Positions 24,987 to 35,900 are shown, numbered from the stretch's first letter. The stretch: 64,000 nt of DNA from an uncultured Flavobacteriales bacterium (GCA_903825395.1 CAIKAF010000023.1:124001-188000), one strand, 5' to 3'. The notes: generated from the sequence alone by a model not told the origin. A program made the numbers and translations.

Positions 24987-26663
24987 TTATTCAAAGGTTA
25001 GATTAAATTGCATGGTTTCCTGACCACGCACAATGCGCACCGTGGTAGATTCTCCCCGCTTAAACTTTCCAAGGGCTGCCATATATCCATAAATATCGTC
25101 CACCGCATGCGGGCCCAGCTGTAAAATCACATCGTTTTTCTGCAAACCGGCCAACGCCGCAGGCTTTCCTTCTGTCACCCCTGAAATTCGCATTCCTTTG
25201 TTTTCCCAGGCATAATCCGGCACCACTCCCATCGTCACTTTAAATTTGCTTTTACCCTGCTCTGGAGCCTTGGTTTTGCTAAACGGGAGCTGTTTGGGCA
25301 TGTGGGCAATAATCCGAAGCATGTAATTTCCAATCTCAGTCATTCCTCGATAATTCAAGGTATGGGTATCGTCGCTAGGCTTGTGGTAATCGTCGTGGGT
25401 ACCTGAAAAGAAATGAAGCACAGGCATATCGCTCAAATAGAAGGAGGTATGGTCGGAAGGCCCTATGCCACTTTCGCTGGTTTTAATTTTTAAAAAGGGC
25501 GGCCGTAGGCTATCCAATAGGGTCGCCCAGCGTGGAGAGGTTCCCGCTCCATGCACTTGAAGTGTATTTTCAACCGGATCCAAGCGCCCTACCATATCCA
25601 TATTAAACATGGTTAGCGTTTCATCGCGTTTAAATATCGGACTTTCAACAAAGGCTTTGGAGCCCAGCAATCCCAATTCTTCGCCGGAAAAACCGATAAA
25701 ACGGTAGTTAAAACGAGTGAATCTAGGGTCTTCCGTTTGAGCTAAGAAGCGAGCCAATTCCAACATAACGGCGGTGCCAGAGGCATTGTCATCGGCTCCA
25801 TTGTGAATGGCGGGCTCTCCCCGATACAAACTTCCGCGTTCTCCCCAACCCAAATGGTCGTAATGTGCTCCAACAATAACCACAGGTTGGTCTTTCCCCC
25901 GCTTTAGTTCGGCTATCGCATTGTGGCCCTTGCGTTTAACTACGTTCAATTGGCTTTGAATCCACATCAAACCGGCTTGTTTTTTCAGGTCAAGCCGTTC
26001 CTTGGAATACCAAACGGGTATGGGCAAGGCATGCACATGCGGGTCAATGGTTTTAGAGGGTTCATCATCGGCGCTTCCGCCCATAAAAACAACGGCTGAA
26101 GCACCGCGTTGAGCGGCCAATCGAGCACGTTCCAACAGCGTCCAGCGCGAGAAATCAGCATGAGGATTGCTTGAACTGGGCATGCCGGGTTGAATGACAA
26201 CAATTTCCCCACCCAAGTCGCTGAAGGCGGCATAATCGTTGTGTCCATTGGATTGGTCTTCAATACCATAGCCCAAATCCAGCACCTCTGTTCCCGGCAA
26301 CACCGCTTCTCCGCAGCCCGAAATTGGCCAGGCATTCAGGGGTCTGCGCGTCCCATTCCATTCCCATTCTAAGGCGGCTGAGGCTTCCGGAAGAATTTCC
26401 CAGGTAAATTCAAAGGATTGAGAAAATTGCTCAGCATTCATAGGCGTCAAAGCCCAGGATTGAAATTGTTCCGACAAAAATTCCAGGGCCCGTTGCTCTC
26501 CCTTGCTGCCGGTCAATCGCCCCTCCAATGCATCGTCGGCCAAAAATTCCACCCATTGTTTGAGCCGTTCGTCAGAATCCGATTGCAAAAACTGAGCCGG
26601 CAGGGGCATCATCGCCGCGCTGTACAGGCATACCGAAGCCAGAAAAAAATTGCGTGCATTCAT
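24987..26663 (-). CDS. Secreted M28 family zinc aminopeptidase with PA and PDZ domains
   Basis: A 558-residue exported peptidase. A signal peptide ending near PAQ is followed by a PA domain insert (about residues 130-230). The M28 catalytic domain shows GAHYDHLG, GADDNASGTAVMLELAR, GFSGEELGLLGS, NMDMVGR and SDHTSFYLSDMPVLHFF, giving all five zinc ligands and the catalytic glutamate. The C-terminal 90 residues form a PDZ domain (GMRISGVTEGKPAALAGLQKND). It probably trims peptides in the periplasm or outside. TACCTTTA at 26668-26675 (minus strand) ends 4 nt before the ATG, so its mRNA may be leaderless. Confidence 0.92.
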   Translation of the reverse strand: MNARNFFLASVCLYSAAMMPLPAQFLQSDSDERLKQWVEFLADDALEGRLTGSKGEQRALEFLSEQFQSWALTPMNAEQFSQSFEFTWEILPEASAALEWEWNGTRRPLNAWPISGCGEAVLPGTEVLDLGYGIEDQSNGHNDYAAFSDLGGEIVVIQPGMPSSSNPHADFSRWTLLERARLAAQRGASAVVFMGGSADDEPSKTIDPHVHALPIPVWYSKERLDLKKQAGLMWIQSQLNVVKRKGHNAIAELKRGKDQPVVIVGAHYDHLGWGERGSLYRGEPAIHNGADDNASGTAVMLELARFLAQTEDPRFTRFNYRFIGFSGEELGLLGSKAFVESPIFKRDETLTMFNMDMVGRLDPVENTLQVHGAGTSPRWATLLDSLRPPFLKIKTSESGIGPSDHTSFYLSDMPVLHFFSGTHDDYHKPSDDTHTLNYRGMTEIGNYMLRIIAHMPKQLPFSKTKAPEQGKSKFKVTMGVVPDYAWENKGMRISGVTEGKPAALAGLQKNDVILQLGPHAVDDIYGYMAALGKFKRGESTTVRIVRGQETMQFNLTFE

Positions 26664-26667
26664 GGTT

Positions 26668-26675
26668 TAAAGGTA
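26668..26675 (-). promoter_or_regulatory. -7-like box 4 nt before the M28 peptidase ATG
   Basis: On the minus strand TACCTTTA differs from TAnnTTTG only at the last base. AACC separates it from the ATG at 26663. Confidence 0.4.
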
Positions 26676-26705
26676 CGGATTGTCACCAATTATCCGATGT
26701 ATTTT

Positions 26706-26859
26706 GGGGGCGGCTGCCGGGCTTTCAGGGCTAGTCCGCGGTGGCCGCTCGGGCTGCTTGCCGGCTGCGGTGGCTCCCAAGGTCGCCTCCTCGCCAGGCA
26801 GCAGCTGCCGGCGCCCCCCTTGCGTTCTAGCCTCTTCAATCCCTGCCGCGGCCCCCTCA
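26706..26859 (+). repeat. Palindromic GC-rich intergenic element, copy D
   Basis: Starts GGGGGCGGCTGCCGGGCTTT and ends CTGCCGCGGCCCCCTCA. Outer arms GGCTAG and CTAGCC pair. Apex GGTGGCTCCCAAGGTCGCC. It faces copy E across a 67-bp spacer; the 431-bp gap between atpG and the M28 gene is almost entirely these two elements. Confidence 0.9.
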
Positions 26860-26926
26860 ATTCCAACAGGCCGAGGAATTCCAAAGCGGCAAACCGCAGA
26901 AAGTAAAACTAAAGCATTTTAGAATC

Positions 26927-27080
26927 GAGGGGGCCTGCGGCAGGGATTGAACAGGGTAGCACGCATGCAGACGGTGGCCTGGCCCGCGTGGCGCGGAGGC
27001 GACCTTGGGAGCCACCGCAAGCCCGCTGGGGCAGCCCACCGGCAGCAGCGGACTACCTGAGAAAGCCCGTCGCCGCCCTA
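26927..27080 (-). repeat. Palindromic GC-rich intergenic element, copy E
   Basis: Inverted relative to copy D. Begins GAGGGGGCCTGCGGCAGGGA and ends CGCCGCCCTAAAAAAAT. Outer arms GGGTAG and CTACCT pair over GGTAG/CTACC; apex GGCGACCTTGGGAGCC. It ends 14 bp beyond the atpG stop. Confidence 0.9.
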
Positions 27081-27094
27081 AAAAAATAAAAATC

Positions 27095-27967
27095 TTAGCC
27101 GTTGAGCGCCTCAGCTCCGGCAACAATCTCCAATATCTCGTTGGTAATGGCCGCCTGCCGAGCCTTGTTGTAGCTGAGCTTCAATGACTTCAGCAATTCG
27201 CCGGCATTGTCGGTCGCCTTATGCATGGCGGTCATCCGTGCTCCATGTTCTGCCGCATGGCTATCTAAAACCACTTTAAACAGCTGGGTTTTCAGCGATA
27301 GAGGAATCATATTTTCAATGATTTCCGCCTTGCCTGGCTCGTAAATGTATTCGGCACTTGCCACCTGCTCTTGCACCTGAGGCCGCATGGGAAGGAAGGT
27401 CTCCTCCATAACCTGCTGCGAAGCCGCCGTTAAGAACCGGTTGTAAATAAAAATCACCTTATCGGTTTGCCCATTTTTATACTCCTGCATGAGCGATTCG
27501 GATATCTTAACGCTCTCGCTGAAGGTCAGGTTGTTGAACAACTCATCGTGCTGAGCTTGAAGTTCAAATCCATTTCGAACAATCCAAGCGGAAGCTTTTT
27601 TACCGATGCCTACAAATTTCACCTTTCCGGCCTGATGCAAGGCCGCCAATTCTCCATTCAGCAAGGCCGTGGTGCGGCGAATAACCTGAGTATTGAAGGC
27701 TCCACAAAGGCCACGGTTTGAAGTGACCAGCACCAGAGTAACTGTACGCAGTTCGCGCTCAACCAGATAAGGGCTTTCGGCTCCTTCTAAGGATTGAGAC
27801 ACATTGTTCATAATGGCTTGCAATTTCTCAGCGTAAGGACGCATTTTAACCACCGCGTCTTGAGCGCGGCGCAGCTTTGCGGCCGATACCAACTTCATGG
27901 CGCTGGTAATTTGCCGGGTAGAGTTGACCGAGCTGATGCGGTTGCGGACTTCCTTTAGATTTGGCAT
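27095..27967 (-). CDS. atpG: ATP synthase F1 subunit gamma
   Basis: A 290-residue central-stalk subunit. The N-terminal MPNLKEVRNRISSVNSTRQI and ITSAMKLVSAAKLRRAQ helices and the C-terminal SYNKARQAAITNEILEIVAGA helix are the two conserved parts of the rotor coiled coil. TSNRGLCGAFN marks the Rossmann-like middle. It is the last gene of the atp operon, 20 bp after atpA. Beta and epsilon are not in this window, as is usual for Bacteroidota, where they sit in another operon. Confidence 0.97.
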   Translation of the reverse strand: MPNLKEVRNRISSVNSTRQITSAMKLVSAAKLRRAQDAVVKMRPYAEKLQAIMNNVSQSLEGAESPYLVERELRTVTLVLVTSNRGLCGAFNTQVIRRTTALLNGELAALHQAGKVKFVGIGKKASAWIVRNGFELQAQHDELFNNLTFSESVKISESLMQEYKNGQTDKVIFIYNRFLTAASQQVMEETFLPMRPQVQEQVASAEYIYEPGKAEIIENMIPLSLKTQLFKVVLDSHAAEHGARMTAMHKATDNAGELLKSLKLSYNKARQAAITNEILEIVAGAEALNG

Positions 27968-27987
27968 AGGTGTAGATGCATTAAGGC

Positions 27988-29565
27988 TTAGGCCATGGCA
28001 CTGCTGACTTCAGCCGCAACTTTTTCTAAAACAGAGGTCAGTTCGTCCGAAAACTCGCCCTTGCGCAAGCGCTCCAACACATCGGCATGTGAAGCTTGCA
28101 GGGCGCCAAGGTAGCGTTCCTGGAATTCTTTCACTTTGGCAATCGGAACCGAGCGAAGCAGGTTTTTAGTGCCGGCATAAATCATGGCCACCTGTTGTTC
28201 TACGCGCATGGGTTGAAATTGACCTTGCTTCAGAATTTCCACGTTGCGGGCACCTTTGTCCAATACATTTTTGGTAGATGCATCCAGGTCGGAACCGAAT
28301 TTTGAAAAGGCTTCCAATTCACGGTACTGGGCCTGATCTAATTTCAGGGTGCCGGCTACCTTTTTCATGGATTTGATCTGAGCACTACCTCCCACCCGCG
28401 ATACCGAAATACCTACGTTGATGGCAGGACGAACACCGGAGTTGAACAGATTGGATTCAAGGAAAATCTGTCCGTCCGTAATCGAAATAACGTTGGTGGG
28501 GATGTAGGCTGAAACGTCTCCGGCCTGAGTTTCGATGATGGGAAGGGCGGTTAAAGAACCTCCACCTTTTACTTTTCCTTTCAGCGACTCGGGCAAATCG
28601 TTCATGCCGGCGGCGATGGCATCGTTGGCGATCACTTTCGCTGCGCGCTCCAACAAGCGGCTGTGCAGGTAGAATACATCACCGGGGTAAGCTTCGCGGC
28701 CGGGAGGGCGACGCAACAGCAAAGACACCTCACGGTAGGCCACAGCTTGCTTGGATAAGTCATCATATACAATCAACGCCGGGCGACCCGTATCGCGGAA
28801 AAATTCTCCAATAGCGGCTCCGGCAAAGGGAGCGTAGAATTGCATCGGCGCGGGATCGGCAGCCGATGCGGCCACAATAACCGTGTAGGGCATAGCGCCT
28901 TTTTCCTCCAAAACCTTAGCGATTCCGGCAACTGTAGAAGATTTTTGTCCGATGGCAACATAGATGCAGAACACCGGTTCGCCGCGGTCGTAAAATTCTT
29001 TTTGATTGATGATGGTATCGATGGCAACGGCGGTTTTACCCGTTTGCCGGTCACCGATAATCAACTCGCGCTGACCTCGACCAATTGGAATCATGGCATC
29101 TACGGCCTTGATGCCCGTTTGAAGGGGTTCATTTACCGGTTGGCGGAAAATAACGCCTGGGGCTTTGCGCTCCAAGGGCATATCGTAGCGGTCTCCCTCA
29201 ATTGGGCCGCGGCCATCTAGGGGTTGACCTAGGGTATTAATTACCCGACCCAGCATGCCTTCACCCACTTGGATTGAAGCAATTTTACGGGTGCGCTTTG
29301 CAATATCGCCTTCTTTAACGCCCTTGGATTCGCCGAGCAATACAGCACCGACATTGTCTTCTTCCAGGTTCAAAACGATGGCTTTGATGCCACCGGCCAG
29401 CTCAATCAATTCGCCGGCTTCCACATTATTCAGGCCGTAAATGCGGGCAACTCCGTCGCCCACCTGTAACACGGTACCTACTTCTTCCAATTCGGTGGCC
29501 TGATTTAGGCCGGATAACTGCTGGCGCAAAATCGCCGTTACTTCTGCAGGTTTAATCTCTGCCAT
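27988..29565 (-). CDS. atpA: ATP synthase F1 subunit alpha
   Basis: A 525-residue non-catalytic nucleotide-binding subunit. The P-loop [15 protein letters not shown] is at about residues 169-183, with [20 protein letters not shown] and the [11 protein letters not shown] signature of the alpha/beta family further on. Full length. It starts 7 bp after the stop of an unrelated secreted-protein gene and is followed by atpG. Confidence 0.98.
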   Translation of the reverse strand: MAEIKPAEVTAILRQQLSGLNQATELEEVGTVLQVGDGVARIYGLNNVEAGELIELAGGIKAIVLNLEEDNVGAVLLGESKGVKEGDIAKRTRKIASIQVGEGMLGRVINTLGQPLDGRGPIEGDRYDMPLERKAPGVIFRQPVNEPLQTGIKAVDAMIPIGRGQRELIIGDRQTGKTAVAIDTIINQKEFYDRGEPVFCIYVAIGQKSSTVAGIAKVLEEKGAMPYTVIVAASAADPAPMQFYAPFAGAAIGEFFRDTGRPALIVYDDLSKQAVAYREVSLLLRRPPGREAYPGDVFYLHSRLLERAAKVIANDAIAAGMNDLPESLKGKVKGGGSLTALPIIETQAGDVSAYIPTNVISITDGQIFLESNLFNSGVRPAINVGISVSRVGGSAQIKSMKKVAGTLKLDQAQYRELEAFSKFGSDLDASTKNVLDKGARNVEILKQGQFQPMRVEQQVAMIYAGTKNLLRSVPIAKVKEFQERYLGALQASHADVLERLRKGEFSDELTSVLEKVAAEVSSAMA

Positions 29566-29572
29566 GGTTTAT

Positions 29573-30055
29573 TTATTTGATAATCACTTTTTTAATTCCG
29601 TATTTCCGGGCAACACTATCGCGTTGAGCTTTGTAAAGCATTCCCCGGGTTGTGCTAAACACTTCCGCCATACCCTTGTCTAGGCGGCTATCCCAAATTA
29701 AATCATTGGCTACAATCACGTCGTTCACGATGTAGCGTTTGCTGGGCACTTTGGGATATTCCATTTCACACACCTTTTTAAGGCTAGGGAAAGCCACCAA
29801 ATAGTATTCAATCCGCCCGGTAGGATTTGATGGAGTATAAACGCCCGGATCTCTGAACACGTGGTGGCGAATGGTCATGAGGGTATCGTTGCCTTGAATG
29901 GGCAGAATGTCGAATCCGCCTCCGGCTTGATCGTCCAAGATTCGAAAGGCGGTAATGCCATCCAAACTGACCTTGTCGTCGTTGATTTTAATTTTAATGT
30001 TCTGGGCTTGAAGAGTAGTCAAGTCGAAAAGTAGCAAAAACACCATTTGCTTCAT
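29573..30055 (-). CDS. Secreted protein of unknown function inserted in the atp operon
   Basis: A protein of about 160 residues with a signal peptide MKQMVFLLLFDLTTLQAQ. The ATG at 30055 is chosen because it places this peptide at the N-terminus; the frame continues upstream to 30139. The mature part (KIKINDDKVSLDGITAFRIL, GNDTLMTIRHHVFRDPG, KKVCEMEYPKVPSKRYIVND) looks like an ordinary beta-rich exported protein and resembles no ATP synthase subunit. It lies between atpH and atpA, 7 bp before atpA, and must be co-transcribed with them. No function recognised. Confidence 0.72.
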   Translation of the reverse strand: MKQMVFLLLFDLTTLQAQNIKIKINDDKVSLDGITAFRILDDQAGGGFDILPIQGNDTLMTIRHHVFRDPGVYTPSNPTGRIEYYLVAFPSLKKVCEMEYPKVPSKRYIVNDVIVANDLIWDSRLDKGMAEVFSTTRGMLYKAQRDSVARKYGIKKVIIK

Positions 30056-30156
30056 AGCGGAAAAATTAATGCCAACATGCCCACAAAATCCAAGGCTTGA
30101 AAGCGGCTTGGAAATCGTATGGAATGGTTGGCGGTTCATAATCCTCTAAGTTACAA

Positions 30157-30729
30157 TTAATATTCGGCTATGTATGGGTTGTCATTGAACTTGCGCTTAA
30201 AGGACTCTAAGGCGCTCTTCATGCTGGCATCCCACTGTTGGTCTTCTACACGAACAACCAGCCCTCCGATTAAAGAGGCATCAATCCGAATTTGAAGGTC
30301 AATCTGCTTGCCGCCCTTGTACACATCTGAAGCTTGTACCATTTGTGTAATGCGTGCTTTGGCTGCTTCATTCAAAGGAGCTGGAGTGCTCACCATTACG
30401 CGAACAATGCCCATTTGCCGGCGGTATAGCACATCGAAAGCGGGACCCACTTCGCCCAAAATATTGGTTCGGCGACCTTTTAGTAGCTTTTCAAAAAACT
30501 GAAAGGTAAGGGGTTGAAATGCAGAGGAAAAAGCGGCCGTAAAAAAGGGCATTTTTTTAAGGGGGGCCAGAACCGGATTGGTTAAAAAGGCCCGAACCTC
30601 AGCTTCCGATTCCCACACTTTTTGAAAACCAAGCAAATCTTGATGCACTGCATCGGCACAATGCTGTTCATTGGCCAAACTCAACAATGCTCCGGCGTAC
30701 CTGGACGCCACCATAGATAAGCCGCTCAT
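30157..30729 (-). CDS. atpH: ATP synthase F1 subunit delta
   Basis: A 190-residue peripheral-stalk subunit linking F1 to subunit b. The N-terminal ASRYAGALLSLANEQ helix and the C-terminal RIDASLIGGLVVRVEDQQWD signature identify it. It starts 4 bp after atpF. The next operon gene is the secreted unknown rather than atpA. Confidence 0.95.
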   Translation of the reverse strand: MSGLSMVASRYAGALLSLANEQHCADAVHQDLLGFQKVWESEAEVRAFLTNPVLAPLKKMPFFTAAFSSAFQPLTFQFFEKLLKGRRTNILGEVGPAFDVLYRRQMGIVRVMVSTPAPLNEAAKARITQMVQASDVYKGGKQIDLQIRIDASLIGGLVVRVEDQQWDASMKSALESFKRKFNDNPYIAEY

Positions 30730-30733
30730 GAAC

Positions 30734-31228
30734 TTAATTTAACGACATTTGATTCAAGGCCTGTTCAACCACCTTTTCATGCTGACCGCCTTGTTCCAAT
30801 TTTTCTTTTAGAATGCGTTCAGCAATTTCAATGGAAAACTGGGCTACTTGGTTGCGCAAGTCAATGGCTACGCGAGCCTGTTCGTTTTTGATTGTTTCTC
30901 TGGCTTGGGCCATCAGCTGCTCGGCTTGAACCTTAGCTTGTTCTTTGGCTTGAGCAATCAGCTCTTCTTTGGCCTCACGGGCTTCTTTCAGCATTTGATC
31001 GCGTTCTTTGCGCGCAGCGGTCAGAAGCGCCTCGTTATCGGCCGTTAATTGAGCCATTTTTAATTCGGCTTCTTTGGCTGCCTGCAAGGCCTTTTCAATT
31101 CCAGATTCACGCTCATGCAAGGCCGTTAGAATCGGCTTCCAGGCAAATTTGCGCAGCACCAGCAGCAACACCAAAAAAGAGATGGTCATCCAGACCACTA
31201 AACCAATTGAAGGATTAAGTAAATCCAT
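30734..31228 (-). CDS. atpF: ATP synthase F0 subunit b
   Basis: A 164-residue peripheral-stalk subunit. One N-terminal transmembrane helix (LVVWMTISFLVLLLVLRKFAW) precedes KPILTALHERESGI and a long charged helix that forms the stalk dimer. Separated from atpE by 67 bp containing a strong hairpin. Confidence 0.96.
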   Translation of the reverse strand: MDLLNPSIGLVVWMTISFLVLLLVLRKFAWKPILTALHERESGIEKALQAAKEAELKMAQLTADNEALLTAARKERDQMLKEAREAKEELIAQAKEQAKVQAEQLMAQARETIKNEQARVAIDLRNQVAQFSIEIAERILKEKLEQGGQHEKVVEQALNQMSLN

Positions 31229-31256
31229 GCTTATACTGTTTTTTTAGGGAAAGAGG

Positions 31257-31282
31257 ATCTGCCGGCCAATCGCCGGCAGATT
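31257..31282 (-). promoter_or_regulatory. Intercistronic hairpin between atpE and atpF
   Basis: ATCTGCCGGC and GCCGGCAGAT form a perfect 10-bp stem around a 6-base loop. On the mRNA strand it follows the atpE stop, with no immediate T-run, so it looks more like a stability/processing element or attenuator than a full terminator. It could raise subunit c output over the downstream subunits. Confidence 0.6.
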
Positions 31283-31295
31283 TCCTTTTTACTTT

Positions 31296-31571
<276 letters not shown>

Positions 31572-32708
31572 TTAATGAGCATGTTCATGGCCGTGATCGT
31601 GTTCCTCTACCGCTGCTCCCAGCATCAACGATCCCAGCAAAGTAAAAATATAGGCCTGTATAGCAGCCACCAAAAGCTCCAATATCAACATTACGACAGT
31701 GAACAAAGATGTTACCACTCCTACTGTATGACCTACTACCGATTGAAATGCAAAGGTGATTCCAATGATGCTCATGATGATAATGTGGCCGGCCGAGATG
31801 TTGGCAAACAAACGAATCATCAATGAAAACGGTTTGGTTAACAAACCAACCAATTCAATGACCAATAATAAAAGCTTCACCGGCACAGGCACCCCAGGAA
31901 ACCAAAAAATATGTCCCCAGAAGTTTTTATTCGCCACGGCCAATTGAACCACCAAAACTACGGCCGCAAGGGCAAAAGTAACAGCGATGTTGCCGGTTAC
32001 GTTCAAACCACCCAAAAAGGGAATCAAGCCCAATAGGTTATTGATCCAGATAAAAAAGAAAATGGTCAACATTAAAGGCATAAATCGACGGTAGTGTTTT
32101 TCACCAATGGATGGCTTCACTACATCGTCGCGGACAAACAGAATCAACGGCTCTAACAGCGACTGAAGACCTTTGGGGGCCATGCCTTCGCGGCGGGCAT
32201 AGGCTTGAGCTGAAGCTCTGAAAATAAAAAACAGAAGCAGCACCGACAGCAGCATTCCAAAAACGTTTTTGGTAATGGAGAAATTGTAGAAAACATCTTT
32301 ACCTCCGATGTTAATCAGGCGCGCCTCTTGGGCTGCAATTTCAGGATGACCATGCTCATCCACCATCGGATGTCCTTGCGCATCCAACGCGGCAACAGTA
32401 AGTTTTCCGTGGTGGTATAGGTACTTTCCATGAATCAATCCCTGCTCATCTGCATGATGCAATTCGGTGGACGAGAAAACATCCCAGCCTTGACCGGGAA
32501 AATACAACATAACAGGTAGGGGAATGGAAATAGGGCCGATATGCAACCCAAAATCATCGGAGATGTGGTGCAGAATTTCTGCGGTGCCAAACTCCTCCTT
32601 CTCTTCATGAGAATCATGGGCAGGACCTGAGGCGTAAGAACGCACAGAAATTAAACTAAAAATTAGAGCTATAAGTATATACATCCAGCGCATCACAGCG
32701 ACATTCAT
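31572..32708 (-). CDS. atpB: ATP synthase F0 subunit a
   Basis: A 378-residue membrane subunit that forms the ion channels beside the c-ring. The essential arginine is in FSLMIRLFANISAGHI; LLVAAIQAYIFTLL is the last channel helix. The N-terminus has a signal-like segment and about 120 extra, histidine-rich residues (HADEQGLIHGKYLYHHGK), and the C-terminus ends HDHGHEHAH. Long a-subunits of this type are usual in Bacteroidota. First gene of the operon, so no atpI-type gene precedes it. Confidence 0.96.
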   Translation of the reverse strand: MNVAVMRWMYILIALIFSLISVRSYASGPAHDSHEEKEEFGTAEILHHISDDFGLHIGPISIPLPVMLYFPGQGWDVFSSTELHHADEQGLIHGKYLYHHGKLTVAALDAQGHPMVDEHGHPEIAAQEARLINIGGKDVFYNFSITKNVFGMLLSVLLLFFIFRASAQAYARREGMAPKGLQSLLEPLILFVRDDVVKPSIGEKHYRRFMPLMLTIFFFIWINNLLGLIPFLGGLNVTGNIAVTFALAAVVLVVQLAVANKNFWGHIFWFPGVPVPVKLLLLVIELVGLLTKPFSLMIRLFANISAGHIIIMSIIGITFAFQSVVGHTVGVVTSLFTVVMLILELLVAAIQAYIFTLLGSLMLGAAVEEHDHGHEHAH

Positions 32709-32718
32709 TTTTCGAGGG

Positions 32719-32726
32719 CAAAGGTA
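32719..32726 (-). promoter_or_regulatory. -7 promoter box of the atp operon
   Basis: On the minus strand TACCTTTG matches TAnnTTTG exactly and ends 10 nt before the atpB ATG at 32708. Confidence 0.5.
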
Positions 32727-32992
32727 GAAATTATTTCTAGCCTTGCGCCGATGAACGACAAAAAATTGGATAAAAATTGGCGGGGTGCGAGGTTAGGTCG
32801 GCGCTGGCCTGAATTCATGCTTACAGAGCACATTGCGATTGGGCCCAGAGCCCATGCGCAATTAACAACGTATACTTTCGAAGCGTTGGGGACCTTTTTG
32901 CCAGCAAATCTTACGTATTAACATCATTTCAGCTGCTCGAATCGATTCAATTCTTTATCTTTAACCTTCCTTAACAAACCCAACCTATTTTT

Positions 32993-35900
32993 ATGAAAAC
33001 GATGGTACGTTTTTCTGTCCTAGTAACCCTACTAAGCGGTTTTAGTTTTTTCACGCAAAATGATTTGCTTCGTGCTCAGTGTTCAGGCGGAGTAGCTTAC
33101 CTGTCTCTAAGCCCCACTCAAAGCTGGCAAACGTTTAGCGGTGGATGGGCCGGAGAATATCAAACCTTTACTGCCATTGCCGGTGCCACCTATGAATTTT
33201 CGTATTGTGCTGCCGATGGTGGAAGTTCGACCTACGACACTGAAATCACGGTGCAAAATTCTACAGGGACTCCGATAGCCTACAACGATGACTTTTGCGG
33301 TGTTCAATCCCGCCTGACTTGGGTGGCCCCTTCGGCCGGCACATATCGGCTGTACACCACAGAATACACTTGCATGTCGAATTCGATTTCTTCAACCTTA
33401 GCCTACCGAATTCTATCTCAACCCAATCCAAATAATGATGTGTACTTGTCTTCTGCGAATTTTGGCAGCGAATACCTGCGGATTCCGCTGGCTCAGGTGC
33501 AAGCTCAATTGTTTAGCGGAGAAGTAACCAATGGCAGCGGCTCAACGGCCAGCGGTTTTGGATTAAAAGTAGATGTAATCAATACCGGAAACAATTCGAT
33601 CATTCAAACCTTTACCAGTGCCCTTACCAATGCTCCGGCAGGGACAGTTCAGGCCTACAACAACCTTGGTAGCTGGACGCCCAGTGCCATCGGATCTTAC
33701 CGCATACGCTATACGGCTCTAGCCAGCAGCCAAAATGGCAACGCCGGCAACGACACTGCATCGTATTTACTGCTGGTTACCGATACGGTGTATGGCCGAG
33801 ATGACAATGTGCCTCAAGGCACCCTAACTATAGGTTCTGTTACGGCCCCACAACCGGGGGAGCTTGGCGTGAACTACCAGCTTTTTTCATCAGCAAATTT
33901 AAAATCTGTTGGAATTCGAGTGAACAACAGCACGGGATCGGCCACCGGTTTCACGCTGAATGTTATTTTTCGTCAAGCCAACCCCAATGGAACGCCCGGG
34001 GCAGTGATTGATACTTCGGTGGCCTATACCGTTGGAGCCAACCTAAATGGCTGGGTTAACCTTCCTTTACGGCATGGGCCTGTGAACCTGCCCACCGGTA
34101 AAATATTTGTCGGAATTTTAGAGGCCAACCAGCCGATTCCGGTGTCAATGTTTACTGATATTTTTACCTTAAACAGCAACTGGGTTAACGCCCCCGGCCT
34201 TACCACCGGCTGGCAAGCCATTGAATCCTTTCAGTTTTTTGAGACCTACGGGGTTCGCATCAATGTAGGTCCTCCTTGCCCCAACCTAAACCCCAACACC
34301 ACGGTTACTCAACCCAACTGCAATCAGCCTCTAGGCAACATTCTTACCAACGTCAGCGGTGGCAATGGTCCTTTTACCTATGCCTGGAGCAATGGAGGAA
34401 CTACAGCTGGAATCAGTGGTGTTCCGGCAGGTACATACATTGTTACCATTACTCAAACTTCAACTGGATGTTCTGTAAAAGACACTGTAGTTTTGAACCC
34501 GGTGAATATTCCAACAATCAATTTCCTTTTGCCCGTAAACGCTTTGTGTTTTGGACAAAATGGACAAATTACTGCCAACATCAGCGGAGGTACTCCTCCC
34601 TATACCTATTTATGGTCTAACGGCAGCAGCAACGACACCTTGTTTGCTCCCGCCGGCCCCTACTCGCTAGGTATCACCGATGCGGCAGGTTGTCAGGCCA
34701 GTTCTCAGGTAGCCACCATTGCAGGTCCAAATGCAGCCTTAACCGTTACTCCCACGAGCAACAACCCTGCTTGCGGTCAAACCAATGGCAGCATCAACCT
34801 ATCGGTAAGCGGAGGCACCGCACCCTACACGGTTAGCTGGAACAACGGAAGTACGGGTACATCGCTGGGCAATCTTGCCGCCGGAAGCTATGTAGCCACC
34901 ATTACCGATGCGAACGGCTGCACCACTACTTCTACGGTTACCTTGGTAAACCCCAATTCTCCGACAGCTACTACCCAAACCATTACTCCACCCGCCTGCA
35001 ACGGAGGCAACAACGGGTCTATTTCACTGTCAGTGAGCGGGGGAACAGCCCCTTATTCCTACGCCTGGAGCAATGGAACTACGAATGCTACCCTGTCGGC
35101 TGCATCGGGCACCTACAGCGTTACCATTACCGATCAAGCAGGATGTAGCACTGTTCTTTCCAGTTTAATTATTCCGGTTCAGCCTGCAATCCAAGCTGCG
35201 GTAACATCCACGAATGTAGATTGCAATGGCAACCCGGGCTCGGCCTCGGTTAGTGCTACTGGAGGAGCCGGTGGTTTCACATACCTTTGGTCAACTGGAG
35301 CCAGTACAGCTAGCATCAATAACCTACAGCCAGGCCAATACATTGTTGTAATTACCGATCAAAATGGATGTACCCTAAGTGATACTGCCATTGTTCAACA
35401 AGCCATTCCAGTTTCCATTGACCAAATCAATCCTACCGCCGCCCTGTGTGCCGGACAAAATGGATCTGTGAGTCTAGTTGTGAGTGGTGGTCAAGCTCCC
35501 TACTCGTATCTGTGGTCCAATGGCAGTACCAATGCCACTCTAACCGCTCCTGCAGGTACCGGCTATTCGGTTGTTGTAACCGATGCGGCCGGCTGTACTG
35601 CACAGGCCGGAAACATTAGCATTACAGCTCCAGCACCCATTACCACAAGTTTCTCAGTTCAAGATGCCAACTGCGGCGCCAGCGATGGAAGCCTTACTGC
35701 CAGCTCAACCGGCGGAACAGGTGCCCTTACCTATCAATGGGCCAATGGTACCAATGGAGCTACCAATTCAAACCTGAGTGCCGGCTTTTATGTCTTGACC
35801 ATTACCGACGCCAACGGCTGTTCTGCCACAGATACCGGGGTTGTTGGAAACATCGGCGCTCCAACGGGAACAGCGGCAGTAACCAATGCCAACTGCTTTG

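Noticed and set aside
32709-32992. Possible RNA gene in the gap between atpB and the SprB-repeat gene
   Set aside because: Only small inverted repeats were seen; no tRNA cloverleaf or known RNA motif.
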